Positions 41,920 through 50,718 are shown, counted from the stretch's first letter. The stretch is DNA of 64,000 nucleotides from G963663315 sp963665165 (GCA_963665165.1 OY761989.1:1550001-1614000); one strand, 5' to 3'. Translations and numbers: made by a program. The notes: generated from the sequence alone by a model not told the origin.

Positions 41920-43299
41920 ATGTCAACAGACACTCCTGTGGAAAACAAGGCCAGGGGCAAGTTCCCGGCTGATCTTCGAAACTGGCTTGACAGCAACCGC
42001 ATAGAAGAGATCGAAGCGGTCATCCCGGATATGACCGGCGCCGCAAAAGGGAAAATCCTGCCTGCCAGAAAATATCAGGAAGATGTCGGACTGCGGTTGC
42101 CGGAAAGCATTTTCGGACAAACCGTGAATGGGGATTATCCCGATGAATGGGATGTGCTGAATGAGTCGGACGGCGATATTTTCCTGAAGCCGGATCCATC
42201 CACGATCCGGCCGGTTCCCTTTGCCAGTGACCCCACCGCAGTCATCATTCATGACTGTTATCATTTTGACGGGAAACCGGTGGAGGTTTCTCCAAGACAG
42301 GTATTGAGAAGGGTTCTGGATTTCTATCGGAAGCATGGCTGGACGCCGGTGACCGCTCCCGAAGTGGAGTTTTACCTGGTCAAGCGGAACCCGGACGCGG
42401 ATTACCCCCTGGAGCCGCCGGTCGGGCGGTCCGGAAGGCCGGAATCCGGGAGACAGTCCTTCAGCATTGACGCGGTCAATGAGTTCGATCCGTTGTTCGA
42501 GGACCTGTATGACTATTGTGAAGCCCAGGACATCGGAATAGAAACCCTGATCCATGAGTCCGGGGTTACCCAGATGGAAATCAATCTTCTGCACGGGAAC
42601 GCGCTTGAACTGGCTGACCAGGTTTTTCTTTTCAAGCGGGGGCTGCGGGAGGTAGCCCTGCGTCATGAAATGTATGCCACCTTCATGGCTGCGCCGATGG
42701 AGAATCAGCCCGGCAGCGCCATGCACCTGCACCAGAGTCTGGTTGACGACAAGGGCTCGAATGTTTTCACGAATCGGGACGGCCGGGAAAGCGAACTGTT
42801 CAGATGGTATATCGGTGGACTACAACGGTATCTTCCAGCCGCAATGGCGCTGATCGCTCCCAACGTCAATTCTTATCGCCGCCTGGCGCCTGACCAATTC
42901 GGCACTCCGATCAATATCGAATGGGGTTACGATAACCGCACCGCGGGATTGCGCGTGCCGGTTTCGAATCCCCAGGCTCGCAGGGTGGAAAACCGGATCG
43001 CAGGCGCGGACGTCAACCCGTATCTCGCCATTGCAGCGTCCCTGGCCTGCGGTTATCTTGGAATGAAGCGCCGGATCGATCCGAAACAGCCGGTTTCAGG
43101 GGATGCCGGCAAGGTGGCGACCACCCTGCCCCACACCTTGAGGGAGGCAGTCGATGAACTGCTGGAATGCGTAGAACTGCATGAAATGCTCGGCGGGAAA
43201 TTCGTCCGGTTGTACAGCAGTGTCAAACACCACGAGTACAATATCTTCCTGAACGTCATCAGCGCCTGGGAAAGAGAGCATCTGCTGCTTAGCGTGTAA
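41920..43299 (+). CDS. Glutamine synthetase family protein (gamma-glutamylpolyamine synthetase-like)
   Basis: A 459-residue GlnA-fold ligase from the ATG at 41920. Metal- and ATP-site motifs are EVEFYLVKRN, GSAMHLHQSLVDD (HxHxS region), APNVNSYRRL and VENRIAGADVNPYLAIA. The sequence resembles PuuA and GlnT-type ligases that glutamylate amines rather than the housekeeping GlnA. It lacks the adenylylation-loop tyrosine context of GlnA that I would expect. The amine substrate is unknown; an agmatinase-family gene is 6 kb away. Confidence 0.85.
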   Translation: MSTDTPVENKARGKFPADLRNWLDSNRIEEIEAVIPDMTGAAKGKILPARKYQEDVGLRLPESIFGQTVNGDYPDEWDVLNESDGDIFLKPDPSTIRPVPFASDPTAVIIHDCYHFDGKPVEVSPRQVLRRVLDFYRKHGWTPVTAPEVEFYLVKRNPDADYPLEPPVGRSGRPESGRQSFSIDAVNEFDPLFEDLYDYCEAQDIGIETLIHESGVTQMEINLLHGNALELADQVFLFKRGLREVALRHEMYATFMAAPMENQPGSAMHLHQSLVDDKGSNVFTNRDGRESELFRWYIGGLQRYLPAAMALIAPNVNSYRRLAPDQFGTPINIEWGYDNRTAGLRVPVSNPQARRVENRIAGADVNPYLAIAASLACGYLGMKRRIDPKQPVSGDAGKVATTLPHTLREAVDELLECVELHEMLGGKFVRLYSSVKHHEYNIFLNVISAWEREHLLLSV

Positions 43300-43308
43300 C
43301 GTTGTGGA

Positions 43309-44202
43309 TCACCGGTTTTTCTCCGGTCTGGCGTCAAATATCAGGTTAGCGGCATTCAGTGCGGTAAAATGTCGGCTTTTCGCCCGGGCGATCAAGGCCA
43401 CGCCCAGATCCACCGCAAGATCATAGCCCATGTTGGTGGTTCCGTTACGGGAAACCAGTACCGGAATGCCCATCAGGGCCGCTTTCATCACAATCTCCGA
43501 AGTCAGCCTGCCCGTGGTATAGAATATCTTGTCGTTGCCGGGTATTCCCTTCAGCCACATTTCCCCGGAAATGGCGTCCATTGCATTATGGCGACCGACG
43601 TCTTCAATAAAAATCAACACCTCCCCATCCTTGCACAGCCCGCATCCATGCACCGAACCTGCGGCCCGGTACGCCTTGTTGAAACCGCCAACCTGCTTCA
43701 ATACCTGGTAAATATCCGATTGCCTGATCGCGACATCCGGCAGTCTGTGCCGATACAGCTTGTCCAGGGTGCAACTCAGTATCGTACCCTGGCCACAGCC
43801 ACTGGTTACGGTTCTTCTGGCCGTGTCGAATCCACGTATGCCGCGTCCGTCTATCGTAGTCACCTCAGCCAGTTCACGCTCCCAGTCAACCTGTATGGAT
43901 TTAATCTCCAGGGGGCTTTCAAACAAGGTCTGGTTCCGCAAGTATCCCAGCGCCAGCTTTTCCGGATGGGTTCCGAGGGTCATCAACGTGACCAGTTCCT
44001 GGCCGTCCACCTTTATGGTAAGAGGCATCTCGCCAACAATGTTGATTTCCCGGTCTTCACCATACTGGTTGCGGGACGGCGCCTGGTAAATGCCTTCCAG
44101 CCCCTCATCGCTCAACAAAGGAAGTGGACGGTCGATATCCGCCATCCCCAACTCGACCATCGGGCTGCCATCTTCAATCAATGGGGTACCTGGATAATTC
44201 AT
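43309..44202 (-). CDS. fdhD: Formate dehydrogenase accessory sulfurtransferase FdhD
   Basis: A 297-residue protein that transfers sulfur from IscS to the bis-MGD cofactor of formate dehydrogenase. The active-site cysteine loop appears as TVTSGCGQGTI with one Cys instead of a CxxC pair; another CxxC (HGCGLC) lies about 65 residues later. The nucleotide-binding signature FIEDVGRHNAMDAISGEMWL is intact. No formate dehydrogenase subunit gene is in the window. It converges with the glutamine-synthetase-like gene across nine bases. Confidence 0.92.
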   Translation of the reverse strand: MNYPGTPLIEDGSPMVELGMADIDRPLPLLSDEGLEGIYQAPSRNQYGEDREINIVGEMPLTIKVDGQELVTLMTLGTHPEKLALGYLRNQTLFESPLEIKSIQVDWERELAEVTTIDGRGIRGFDTARRTVTSGCGQGTILSCTLDKLYRHRLPDVAIRQSDIYQVLKQVGGFNKAYRAAGSVHGCGLCKDGEVLIFIEDVGRHNAMDAISGEMWLKGIPGNDKIFYTTGRLTSEIVMKAALMGIPVLVSRNGTTNMGYDLAVDLGVALIARAKSRHFTALNAANLIFDARPEKNR

Positions 44203-44403
44203 CCGCGGACAATCTTCGATACAATTCCAATCCCCAATCTATCACAAAACCGGATCAAAAGAACGGCGACGGTTCGATAACCGGTAAAAAACGGTGGATA
44301 GCCGTTCGGCGGCAGGGCTCGGCTGCTGTTCGTTTGCTGCGAGAATCGGCAGAAAATCCTTGCAATAACAAAATATATCCGTGATTATAGTGGTCCTGAT
44401 ATC

Positions 44404-44428
44404 TTAATCATTAACGGGTTAATCATTA
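44404..44428 (+). promoter_or_regulatory. Tandem TTAATCATTA repeats upstream of proX
   Basis: Two identical 10-base units TTAATCATTA (44404-44413 and 44419-44428) are separated by ACGGG. Each unit is itself nearly palindromic (TTAATcATTAA in the first). They lie 17 bases before the proX start codon, overlapping the expected leader, and could bind a repressor that senses osmotic or substrate state. A candidate -35 (TTGCAA near 44368) lies upstream in the 243-base fdhD/proX gap. Confidence 0.45.
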
Positions 44429-44445
44429 CAATGGGAGGAAAACCA

Positions 44446-45441
44446 ATGTATTCAAGAGATATGCGCAAGTTCGTTACGGGATTCGCGGGCATCGTAGCGG
44501 GCGCCATGCTGACTGCGTCGGGCCCTTCGCACGCCGCCGATTGCGGTGAGGTGTCCATTACCGAGATGAACTGGGCTTCATCGCAGATCATCACGGAAGT
44601 CTCCAAGTTCCTGATGGAGCAGGGATATGGTTGTACTGTTGAAAAGGTGCCCTCCGCCACGACCACGTCGGTCGCGTCTCTGGCCGAGAACGGCGAGCCG
44701 GACATCGTGACCGAATTGTGGCTGAATTCGACTGGCGACGTCTATGCGAAGCTTGAAGCCGAAGGCAAGGTATCCCGTCTGGCTGACGTGTTTTCGCCGG
44801 GTGGAGTGGAAGGCTGGTGGGTTCCCGCATACCTTGCGGAAGCCAATCCGGAACTGGCCACGATCCAGGGGGTCATGGCGAATCCCGAGTTGGTCGGCGG
44901 GCGCTTCAACAACTGTCCCGATGGCTGGGGTTGCCGCATTGTCAACGACAACCTGGTCAAGGCGCTTGACATGGAAGGCGCCGGGATCGAGGTTTTTGAC
45001 CATGGTTCGGGTGAGACACTGGCCACCTCGATTGCCGCGGCCTATGAAAACAAGGAGCCGTGGTTCGGCTATTACTGGGGCCCGACCTCTGTGCTTGGAA
45101 AATACAAGATGACCAAGGTCGCCATTGGCGATATCGACACCGAAATTCACTCGGCTAACCAGAACAAGGATAACTCGTCGCCCGGTGTTTCGGACTTTCC
45201 ACCGGCGCCTGTGTTGACCGTTGCCACGGCAGCCCTGACCGAACAGAAACCGGAGATCGCCGAACTCATGGGCAATGTGAGCTTTGACGTGGATCTGCTG
45301 AGCGTTCTGCTTGCCTGGCAGGAGGAAAACAGCGCATCGGCCGAAGAGGCGGCAGTCTATTTCCTTAGCACGCAGTCCGATGTCTGGTCGCAATGGGTGA
45401 ATGACGCGGCCCGCGAAAAGCTGTCTACCCTGATCAAGTAA
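44446..45441 (+). CDS. proX: Glycine betaine/proline-type ABC transporter substrate-binding protein
   Basis: A 331-residue OpuAC/ProX-family periplasmic protein. From the ATG at 44446 (MYSRDMRKFVTGFAGIVAG) it has a Sec signal peptide cleaved near SHA-AD, followed by VSITEMNWASSQIITEVSKF. Tryptophan-containing segments (GGVEGWWVPAYL, EPWFGYYWGPTSVLG) suggest an aromatic cage for a quaternary amine. GGGAGG precedes the start. First gene of proX-proW-proV. Confidence 0.9.
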   Translation: MYSRDMRKFVTGFAGIVAGAMLTASGPSHAADCGEVSITEMNWASSQIITEVSKFLMEQGYGCTVEKVPSATTTSVASLAENGEPDIVTELWLNSTGDVYAKLEAEGKVSRLADVFSPGGVEGWWVPAYLAEANPELATIQGVMANPELVGGRFNNCPDGWGCRIVNDNLVKALDMEGAGIEVFDHGSGETLATSIAAAYENKEPWFGYYWGPTSVLGKYKMTKVAIGDIDTEIHSANQNKDNSSPGVSDFPPAPVLTVATAALTEQKPEIAELMGNVSFDVDLLSVLLAWQEENSASAEEAAVYFLSTQSDVWSQWVNDAAREKLSTLIK

Positions 45442-45451
45442 ACGAGCCGTT

Positions 45452-45481
45452 GCTGCATGGAGGCCCTCAGGGCCGTGCAGC
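45452..45481 (+). promoter_or_regulatory. Hairpin 1 between proX and proW
   Basis: GCTGCA pairs with TGCAGC and an inner GGCCC pairs with GGGCC around a TCA loop. No U-tract follows. Such structures after binding-protein genes commonly stabilise the upstream message. Confidence 0.55.
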
Positions 45482-45497
45482 CATTATCATGGATCAG

Positions 45498-45528
45498 GAT
45501 GCCCGGCGAATCTGGTTGACCGGGCATC
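45498..45528 (+). promoter_or_regulatory. Hairpin 2 between proX and proW
   Basis: GATGCCCGG (45498-45506) and CCGGGCATC (45520-45528) form a perfect 9-bp stem with a 13-base loop, 17 bases before the proW start. With hairpin 1 it forms a tandem intercistronic structure that could lower transporter-subunit expression relative to proX. Confidence 0.6.
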
Positions 45529-45545
45529 CGCCAGGGTGAGCGAAA

Positions 45546-46580
45546 TTGGCAACGTATGAATTTGTTTTCGATGGCCTCGGACTGCGGGACTGGTGCGACT
45601 CCGGCGGGACTGGCGATGCTCCGATGTCGATGGCCGACCTTCTCGCACAAAGTGGAGGAGGAACCAAAGACACTTCGTTATGGGATCTCCCTTTCCCGTC
45701 GCTGGACGCGCTGAATGACTCCTGCGAAAAAATCATCCAGTCAAGGGATCTGACGAAAGGGGTCGAACAGGGTTTCCTGGCGATCAAGGACGCCTTGCGC
45801 TTTGTGCTGGATCCGATGACCCAGCCTCTTAGCTGGGTACTCGAATTCGCGCTTGCGACTTTCGAGTGGACACCCTGGTGGATCATGTTTCCGATCCTGA
45901 TCATGGTCGTCTACCTGGCATCGAAGTCAATCCGGATTGCCGTATTCGTGACGGCCTGCCTGGCCTTTCTGGCCGGTATCGACCACTACGAATTTGCGAT
46001 GCAGACGCTGGCGATCATCTTCGTCTGCGCTTTTTTATGCGTCCTGTTCGGTGTGCCGATCGGCATCGCCATGTCCCGGAACGATACACTGCAACGCATG
46101 ACGATACCGATACTGGACATGTTGCAGACTCTGCCGCCGTTCGTCTATCTCATCCCGCTCATTTTCCTGTTTTCGGTGACGGAGCCGAAGCTCTATGGCA
46201 TCGCCATCATTCTGTACGCCATTGTGCCGGTGATCCGCCTGACCGACCTCGGTATCCGGCTGGTTGACCAGGATGTGATCGAAGCCGCGGATTCTTTCGG
46301 GATGACTGACCGCCAGAAACTCTTTGGCGTACAAATCCCGTTGGCGCTTCCCAACATCATGGCGGGAGTCAACCAGACCATCATGATGAGTCTGGCCATG
46401 GTCGTCATCGCCTCGCTGGTTTCGGCGCCGGGGCTGGGTGTCCTGGTCCTTCGCGGCATCCGCAATCTCGAACTGGGTGTCGGCCTGATCTCGGGCCTCG
46501 GGATCGTCCTTCTCGCCATCATTCTGGACCGTGTCACAAAAGCGGCTCTTGACCGCGTCAACGCTGCGCAAAAGCATTGA
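45546..46580 (+). CDS. proW: Glycine betaine/proline ABC transporter permease
   Basis: A 344-residue permease beginning with TTG at 45546, preceded by GGGTGAG. A hydrophilic N-terminal stretch of about 95 residues precedes six or seven membrane helices. The EAA coupling loop reads EAADSFGMTDRQKLFGVQIP and the OpuAB/ProW motif SRNDTLQRMTIPILDMLQTL. It overlaps the downstream ATPase frame, whose likely TTG start is 14 bases after the proW stop. Confidence 0.92.
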   Translation: MATYEFVFDGLGLRDWCDSGGTGDAPMSMADLLAQSGGGTKDTSLWDLPFPSLDALNDSCEKIIQSRDLTKGVEQGFLAIKDALRFVLDPMTQPLSWVLEFALATFEWTPWWIMFPILIMVVYLASKSIRIAVFVTACLAFLAGIDHYEFAMQTLAIIFVCAFLCVLFGVPIGIAMSRNDTLQRMTIPILDMLQTLPPFVYLIPLIFLFSVTEPKLYGIAIILYAIVPVIRLTDLGIRLVDQDVIEAADSFGMTDRQKLFGVQIPLALPNIMAGVNQTIMMSLAMVVIASLVSAPGLGVLVLRGIRNLELGVGLISGLGIVLLAIILDRVTKAALDRVNAAQKH

Positions 46581-46594
46581 GCGGGAGAGTCTCC

Positions 46595-47656
46595 TTGGAC
46601 GACACCGTCAAAATATCGATCCGTAACCTTTACAAGGTTTTCGGACCACAGCCGCAGGCGGCCCTTGAGCATGTCATGGCAGGGATGAGCAAGACGGAAC
46701 TTCTGGAAAAACACCACCATGTGATTGGCCTGCGGGACATTAATGTGGACATGCATGATGGCAGGATTACCGTCATCATGGGGCTTTCGGGGTCGGGCAA
46801 GTCGACGCTTATCCGCCATTTCAATCGTCTGATCGAACCCACGGCCGGGCAGGTCAAGGTCGATGACGAGGATGTGCTGGGTTATGGCGAAGAGGACCTG
46901 CGCAATCTTCGGCGTTCGATGATGTCGATGGTTTTTCAGCGGTTCGCCCTGTTGCCCCACCGCACGGTAATCGAGAACGCCGCCACATCGTTGAAGGTGC
47001 GCGGAGTCGGCAAGAGCGATTATCTGGCCGAGGCGCAAAAGTGGCTGGACCGCGTGGGCCTGGCCGGATACGACAATCGCTACCCGCACCAGCTCTCCGG
47101 CGGTATGCAGCAGCGTGTCGGCATCGCCCGGGCATTGACCTCGAACTCGCCCATCATGCTGATGGACGAAGCGTTCTCGGCGCTGGACCCCCTGATCCGC
47201 ACCGACATGCAGGACTTGCTGCTGGAGTTGCAGACCGAGCTTCACAAGACCATCGTCTTCATCACCCATGACCTGGATGAAGCGCTCAAGATCGCCGATC
47301 ATCTCGTGATCCTCAAAGACGGTTTCATTGTGCAACAGGGCGAACCACAGTACATCCTGCTGAACCCGAACGATCCCTATATCGAGGACTTCGTGAGCGA
47401 CATCAACCGCGCCCGCGTATTGCGTGTCCGCTCGATCATGATCCCGCTGGAGGGCGGCGCCGTGCCGCCCGAAGCTCACGGAGAGGTTAGCTGCAACGAT
47501 ACGCTGGAAAGCGTGATCGCCCGCTCCGGCGGTGACACATCGCACGCCTATGTCGTAGTCGGGGACGATGGACCGGTCGGCACCCTGGACATGACCAGGC
47601 TGATCAAGGCGCTGGTGCCGCGCGTGGCTTCCGAGGCAGGGGCCCGAAAATACTGA
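46595..47656 (+). CDS. proV: Glycine betaine/proline ABC transporter ATP-binding protein
   Basis: A 353-residue ATPase from TTG at 46595, with GGGAG seven bases upstream; a TTG at 46577 overlapping the proW stop is an alternative. Walker A is GLSGSGKST, signature LSGGMQQRVGIARAL and Walker B IMLMDEAFSALD. The N-terminal QAALEHVMAGMSKTELLEKH insert is typical of ProV/OpuAA. The C terminus holds only one short, degenerate CBS-like region, so osmosensing through tandem CBS domains is uncertain. Confidence 0.93.
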   Translation: MDDTVKISIRNLYKVFGPQPQAALEHVMAGMSKTELLEKHHHVIGLRDINVDMHDGRITVIMGLSGSGKSTLIRHFNRLIEPTAGQVKVDDEDVLGYGEEDLRNLRRSMMSMVFQRFALLPHRTVIENAATSLKVRGVGKSDYLAEAQKWLDRVGLAGYDNRYPHQLSGGMQQRVGIARALTSNSPIMLMDEAFSALDPLIRTDMQDLLLELQTELHKTIVFITHDLDEALKIADHLVILKDGFIVQQGEPQYILLNPNDPYIEDFVSDINRARVLRVRSIMIPLEGGAVPPEAHGEVSCNDTLESVIARSGGDTSHAYVVVGDDGPVGTLDMTRLIKALVPRVASEAGARKY

Positions 47657-47707
47657 AGTCCGCGCAGCTACAGTCCCGATTCATACCGGAATAATACCGT
47701 TATGAGG

Positions 47708-48982
47708 CTATGAAGCGGATGCGGCCAGCGCCTGGTCAATGTCCTCGATCACATCCTCCACATTTTCAATACCGATGGACAACCTGACCAGGTCCGGAGT
47801 GACTCCCGATGAAGCCAGTTCCTCATCGGAAAGCTGGCGATGGGTGGTCGAAGCCGGATGACAGGCGAGGGATTTGGCGTCTCCTATGTTAACCAGCCGC
47901 AGTATCAGTTGAAGCGCGTCGATAAACCGGGCTCCGGCTTCAACGCCGCCCTTGATGCCAAAGCTCATCACGCCGGAACCCTTCCCGCCCATGTATTTGT
48001 CCAGCAGGGCTTTGTGCGGACTGTCATCCAGGCCGCAGTAACGGACCCATTCGACACGTTCATGACCTTGCAGGTGTTTGGCCACAGTGAGCGTGTTTTC
48101 GCAGATTTTGTCCATCCTCAGGGTCAGGGTTTCGAGTCCCTGCATGGCCAGGAATGAATTCAACGGAGCCAGGGCCGCCCCGATGTTTCTCAACGGAACC
48201 ACCCGCGCCCGCAGGATAAAGGGCGGCAACCCGGTTTCGGTGTACACCACACCATGATAGGAAACATCCGGTTCGTTCAGCCGCCTGAAACGATCCTTGT
48301 TCGCAACCCAGTCGAATTGGTTGGAATCTACAATCATACCGGCGACAATGGTGCCATGACCTCCGATATATTTGGTCAGGGAATGGACTACGATGTCACA
48401 ACCCCATTCAAATGGCCGGCACAGGTAAGGGGTTGCCACCGTATTATCGACGATTACCGGAATGCCATGCGCATGGGCAATATCGGAGACTTTCCGGAGA
48501 TCGATTACATTCCCCGCCGGGTTCCCGATCGACTCGCAGAACACCGCCTTGGTCTTGTCGTCAAACAGATTCGCGAGCGAGTCGAGATTTTCCGGATCCG
48601 CGAATCGGGGTTCGATGCCCAATTGCGGGAAAGTATGCGCAAACAGATTGTAAGTGCCGCCGTACAAGGTGGACATGCTGACAAAATTGTCCCCGGCCTC
48701 GGCAATGGTCAACAGGGAATAGGTCGTTGCGGCCTGGCCGGAAGCGACCGCCAATCCGGCAACGCCTCCTTCCATATCGGCCACTCTTTGTTCCAGTATG
48801 TCGTTGGTCGGATTCATGATCCGGGTGTAAATGTTACCCAGTTCCGCGAGGTTGAACAAATTCGCTCCGTGTTGGGTACTGTCGAATGCATAAGCCGTGG
48901 TTTGATAAATGGGTACTGCAACGGAGTGAGTGGTCGGGTCATGTTTAAAACCCGTATGCAGGGCCTTCGTTTCTATTCTCAT
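47708..48982 (-). CDS. metY: O-acetylhomoserine aminocarboxypropyltransferase/sulfhydrylase
   Basis: A PLP enzyme of the Cys/Met metabolism family that makes homocysteine (or methionine) from O-acetylhomoserine and sulfide or methanethiol. From the ATG at 48982 (MRIETKALHTGFKHDPTTHS) it has 424 residues, typical of MetY. The PLP lysine is in HSLTKYIGGHGT and the phosphate-binding ASGQAAT motif is present. The frame is open 16 codons further upstream. No SAM riboswitch was recognised upstream. Confidence 0.92.
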   Translation of the reverse strand: MRIETKALHTGFKHDPTTHSVAVPIYQTTAYAFDSTQHGANLFNLAELGNIYTRIMNPTNDILEQRVADMEGGVAGLAVASGQAATTYSLLTIAEAGDNFVSMSTLYGGTYNLFAHTFPQLGIEPRFADPENLDSLANLFDDKTKAVFCESIGNPAGNVIDLRKVSDIAHAHGIPVIVDNTVATPYLCRPFEWGCDIVVHSLTKYIGGHGTIVAGMIVDSNQFDWVANKDRFRRLNEPDVSYHGVVYTETGLPPFILRARVVPLRNIGAALAPLNSFLAMQGLETLTLRMDKICENTLTVAKHLQGHERVEWVRYCGLDDSPHKALLDKYMGGKGSGVMSFGIKGGVEAGARFIDALQLILRLVNIGDAKSLACHPASTTHRQLSDEELASSGVTPDLVRLSIGIENVEDVIEDIDQALAASAS

Positions 48983-49058
48983 TTTGGGTTCCTGGTTGAC
49001 TGATTCTTGGAATTCATCGCTGGTAGTCAAATTGCAACTGGACAGCCGATACCGGATT

Positions 49059-49078
49059 GGTTCAATATATTGTATACC
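49059..49078. promoter_or_regulatory. Palindrome in the metY/speB divergent region
   Basis: The 20 bases centred on the perfect palindrome CAATATATTG are near-symmetrical (GGT...ACC at the ends). The site lies 77 bases upstream of metY and overlaps plausible -10 sequence on the minus strand, as expected for an operator controlling metY. Confidence 0.4.
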
Positions 49079-49114
49079 AGCAAATCAGGATTGGATATAC
49101 TGCGGCATTGCGAT

Positions 49115-49130
49115 GTTTGCTATTGCAAAC
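49115..49130. promoter_or_regulatory. Inverted repeat upstream of the agmatinase-family gene
   Basis: GTTTGC and GCAAAC are separated by TATT, a perfect 6-4-6 inverted repeat 31 bases before the ATG at 49162. It could be an operator or a leader hairpin; no U-tract follows. Confidence 0.4.
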
Positions 49131-49161
49131 CGATCCGATTCACTGAACCGGTCATTGCGGC

Positions 49162-50127
49162 ATGTCTGAAAAATCCCCTCCGATCGAACCCGTTAGCGGG
49201 ACTGTGATACCGCGGTACGCGGGACCATCCACATTTTGCCGGCTGCCTGAATTGCGGGATGTACCGTATTGTGATGTCGCCATACTCGGCATCCCCTTCG
49301 ATTCCGGCGCCAGCTATCGACCCGGCGCCCGATTCGGCCCACAGGCTATTCGCCAGGCCTCCAGGAACCTGCGTACCAATTTCCATCCGGCCTATGGCGT
49401 CGAGCCGTTCAAATCGATTCAGGTTGCGGACGCGGGCGATGTCGGATGCAATCCATACGATATAAAGGAAGCCATCCAGCAGATTGAAACAGCGGCCACC
49501 CACCTGTTGGACCGGGTTGGCTCCATTGTCAGCCTGGGCGGGGACCATACGATCGCGGTACCACTGCTGCGGGCAGTCAATAAACGGACCGGGCCGGTAG
49601 CGCTGGTTCACTTCGATGCGCATCTCGATACCTGGGATACCTATTTTGGCGCTCCCTATACGCATGGAACGCCATTTCGCAGAGCCGCGGAAGAAGGCCT
49701 GTTCGACGATGATGCTTCCATGCATGTCGGTATCCGGGGGCCTTTGTACAGCAAGGATGATTTGAAGAACGACGAAGAGCTTGGATTCAAGGTCATCCAC
49801 TGCGATGAACTCCAGAGCCAGGGTATCGACCATATCGTCCAACGCATTCGGGACCGTGTCGGCGACAATCCCCTTTACCTGTCGATAGACATCGATGTAC
49901 TGGACCCGGCTCATGCGCCGGGGACAGGCACTCCTGAAGTCGCAGGGTTGTCCAGCCGGGAACTGCTCAACATCATTCGCGGACTTCAGGGGCTGAACCT
50001 GGTCGCGGCTGACATCGTCGAAGTCGCGCCCGCTTATGACCATGCGGAAATCACCGCGCTGGCTGCAGCTACGATTGCGTTTGAAATGGTAAACCTGATC
50101 GTGCTCCACCGACAACCAGGCCAATAA
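49162..50127 (+). CDS. speB: Agmatinase/ureohydrolase family protein
   Basis: A 321-residue binuclear metal hydrolase of the arginase/agmatinase fold. Metal-binding motifs are GGDHT, HFDAHLDTWD and SIDIDVLDPAHAPGTGTPE. Members hydrolyse agmatine, guanidinobutyrate, guanidinopropionate or guanidine, all releasing urea (or ammonia-derived products). Agmatinase is the default, but sequence alone does not distinguish these. It is divergent from metY; speA (arginine decarboxylase) is not adjacent. Confidence 0.88.
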   Translation: MSEKSPPIEPVSGTVIPRYAGPSTFCRLPELRDVPYCDVAILGIPFDSGASYRPGARFGPQAIRQASRNLRTNFHPAYGVEPFKSIQVADAGDVGCNPYDIKEAIQQIETAATHLLDRVGSIVSLGGDHTIAVPLLRAVNKRTGPVALVHFDAHLDTWDTYFGAPYTHGTPFRRAAEEGLFDDDASMHVGIRGPLYSKDDLKNDEELGFKVIHCDELQSQGIDHIVQRIRDRVGDNPLYLSIDIDVLDPAHAPGTGTPEVAGLSSRELLNIIRGLQGLNLVAADIVEVAPAYDHAEITALAAATIAFEMVNLIVLHRQPGQ

Positions 50128-50152
50128 TCCGCCCGCTCAAAAGCGCTTTGCC

Positions 50153-50653
50153 ATGACCGGAATCATCCGTGCCGCAACGATCCAGGATGCCGGACAGATC
50201 AATCATATCGCCAACTGGTATATAGAAAACACCGTCGCGAATTTCGAGACCACGCCCTGGCCCATCCGGAAACGGACTGAATGGATCGCCCGGTTCTGTG
50301 AAACCGGTTCACCATATCATTTGCTGGTCAGTGTACAGGATGGCGTGGTCGTCGGCTTTGCCTGCAACACACGCTTCAAACCCAAGACAGGCTATGACAG
50401 TTCGACCGAAACCACGGTGTACATTGCACATCGAATGACCATGGGAGGCAGAGGCGAAGCGCTTTACCGATCCTTGCTGGACCGGGTCGGGCAACAGCGT
50501 TTTCATCGCGCTTATGCAGTGATCGCTCTCCCAAACGCGCCTTCGATCAGACTCCACGAGAAGCTCGGATTCCGCCTGGTCGGAATGCTGGATGAGGCTG
50601 GCAGCAAGTTCGGCAAGTTCCACGATACCGGGATTTACCAGAAGAAGTTCTGA
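50153..50653 (+). CDS. GNAT family N-acetyltransferase (phosphinothricin acetyltransferase-like)
   Basis: A 166-residue acetyltransferase resembling the PAT/MddA type that acetylates methionine sulfone/sulfoximine analogues. It begins with IIRAATIQDAGQINHIANWY and has the conserved TVYIAHRMTMGGRGEALYRSLL acetyl-CoA region and PNAPSIRLHEKLGFRLVG. It follows the agmatinase-family gene by 25 bases and may be cotranscribed. Physiological substrate unknown. Confidence 0.87.
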   Translation: MTGIIRAATIQDAGQINHIANWYIENTVANFETTPWPIRKRTEWIARFCETGSPYHLLVSVQDGVVVGFACNTRFKPKTGYDSSTETTVYIAHRMTMGGRGEALYRSLLDRVGQQRFHRAYAVIALPNAPSIRLHEKLGFRLVGMLDEAGSKFGKFHDTGIYQKKF

Positions 50654-50718
50654 AGCCTGTTTTCGGCCCGGCGGTATCCAGAAGCCGGACACAGGGCAAC
50701 CGCAGGGTCAATTGAAGG

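Noticed and set aside
46193..47545. A 450-codon open frame on the minus strand opposite proW/proV
   Set aside because: It mirrors codon bias of the plus-strand ATPase, which has all ABC motifs. The antisense product is Asp/Arg/His-rich with no recognisable domain.
48983..49161. SAM-sensing riboswitch upstream of metY
   Set aside because: The region is long enough but I could not find the conserved stems of SAM-I or SAM-II types; only short palindromes are present.
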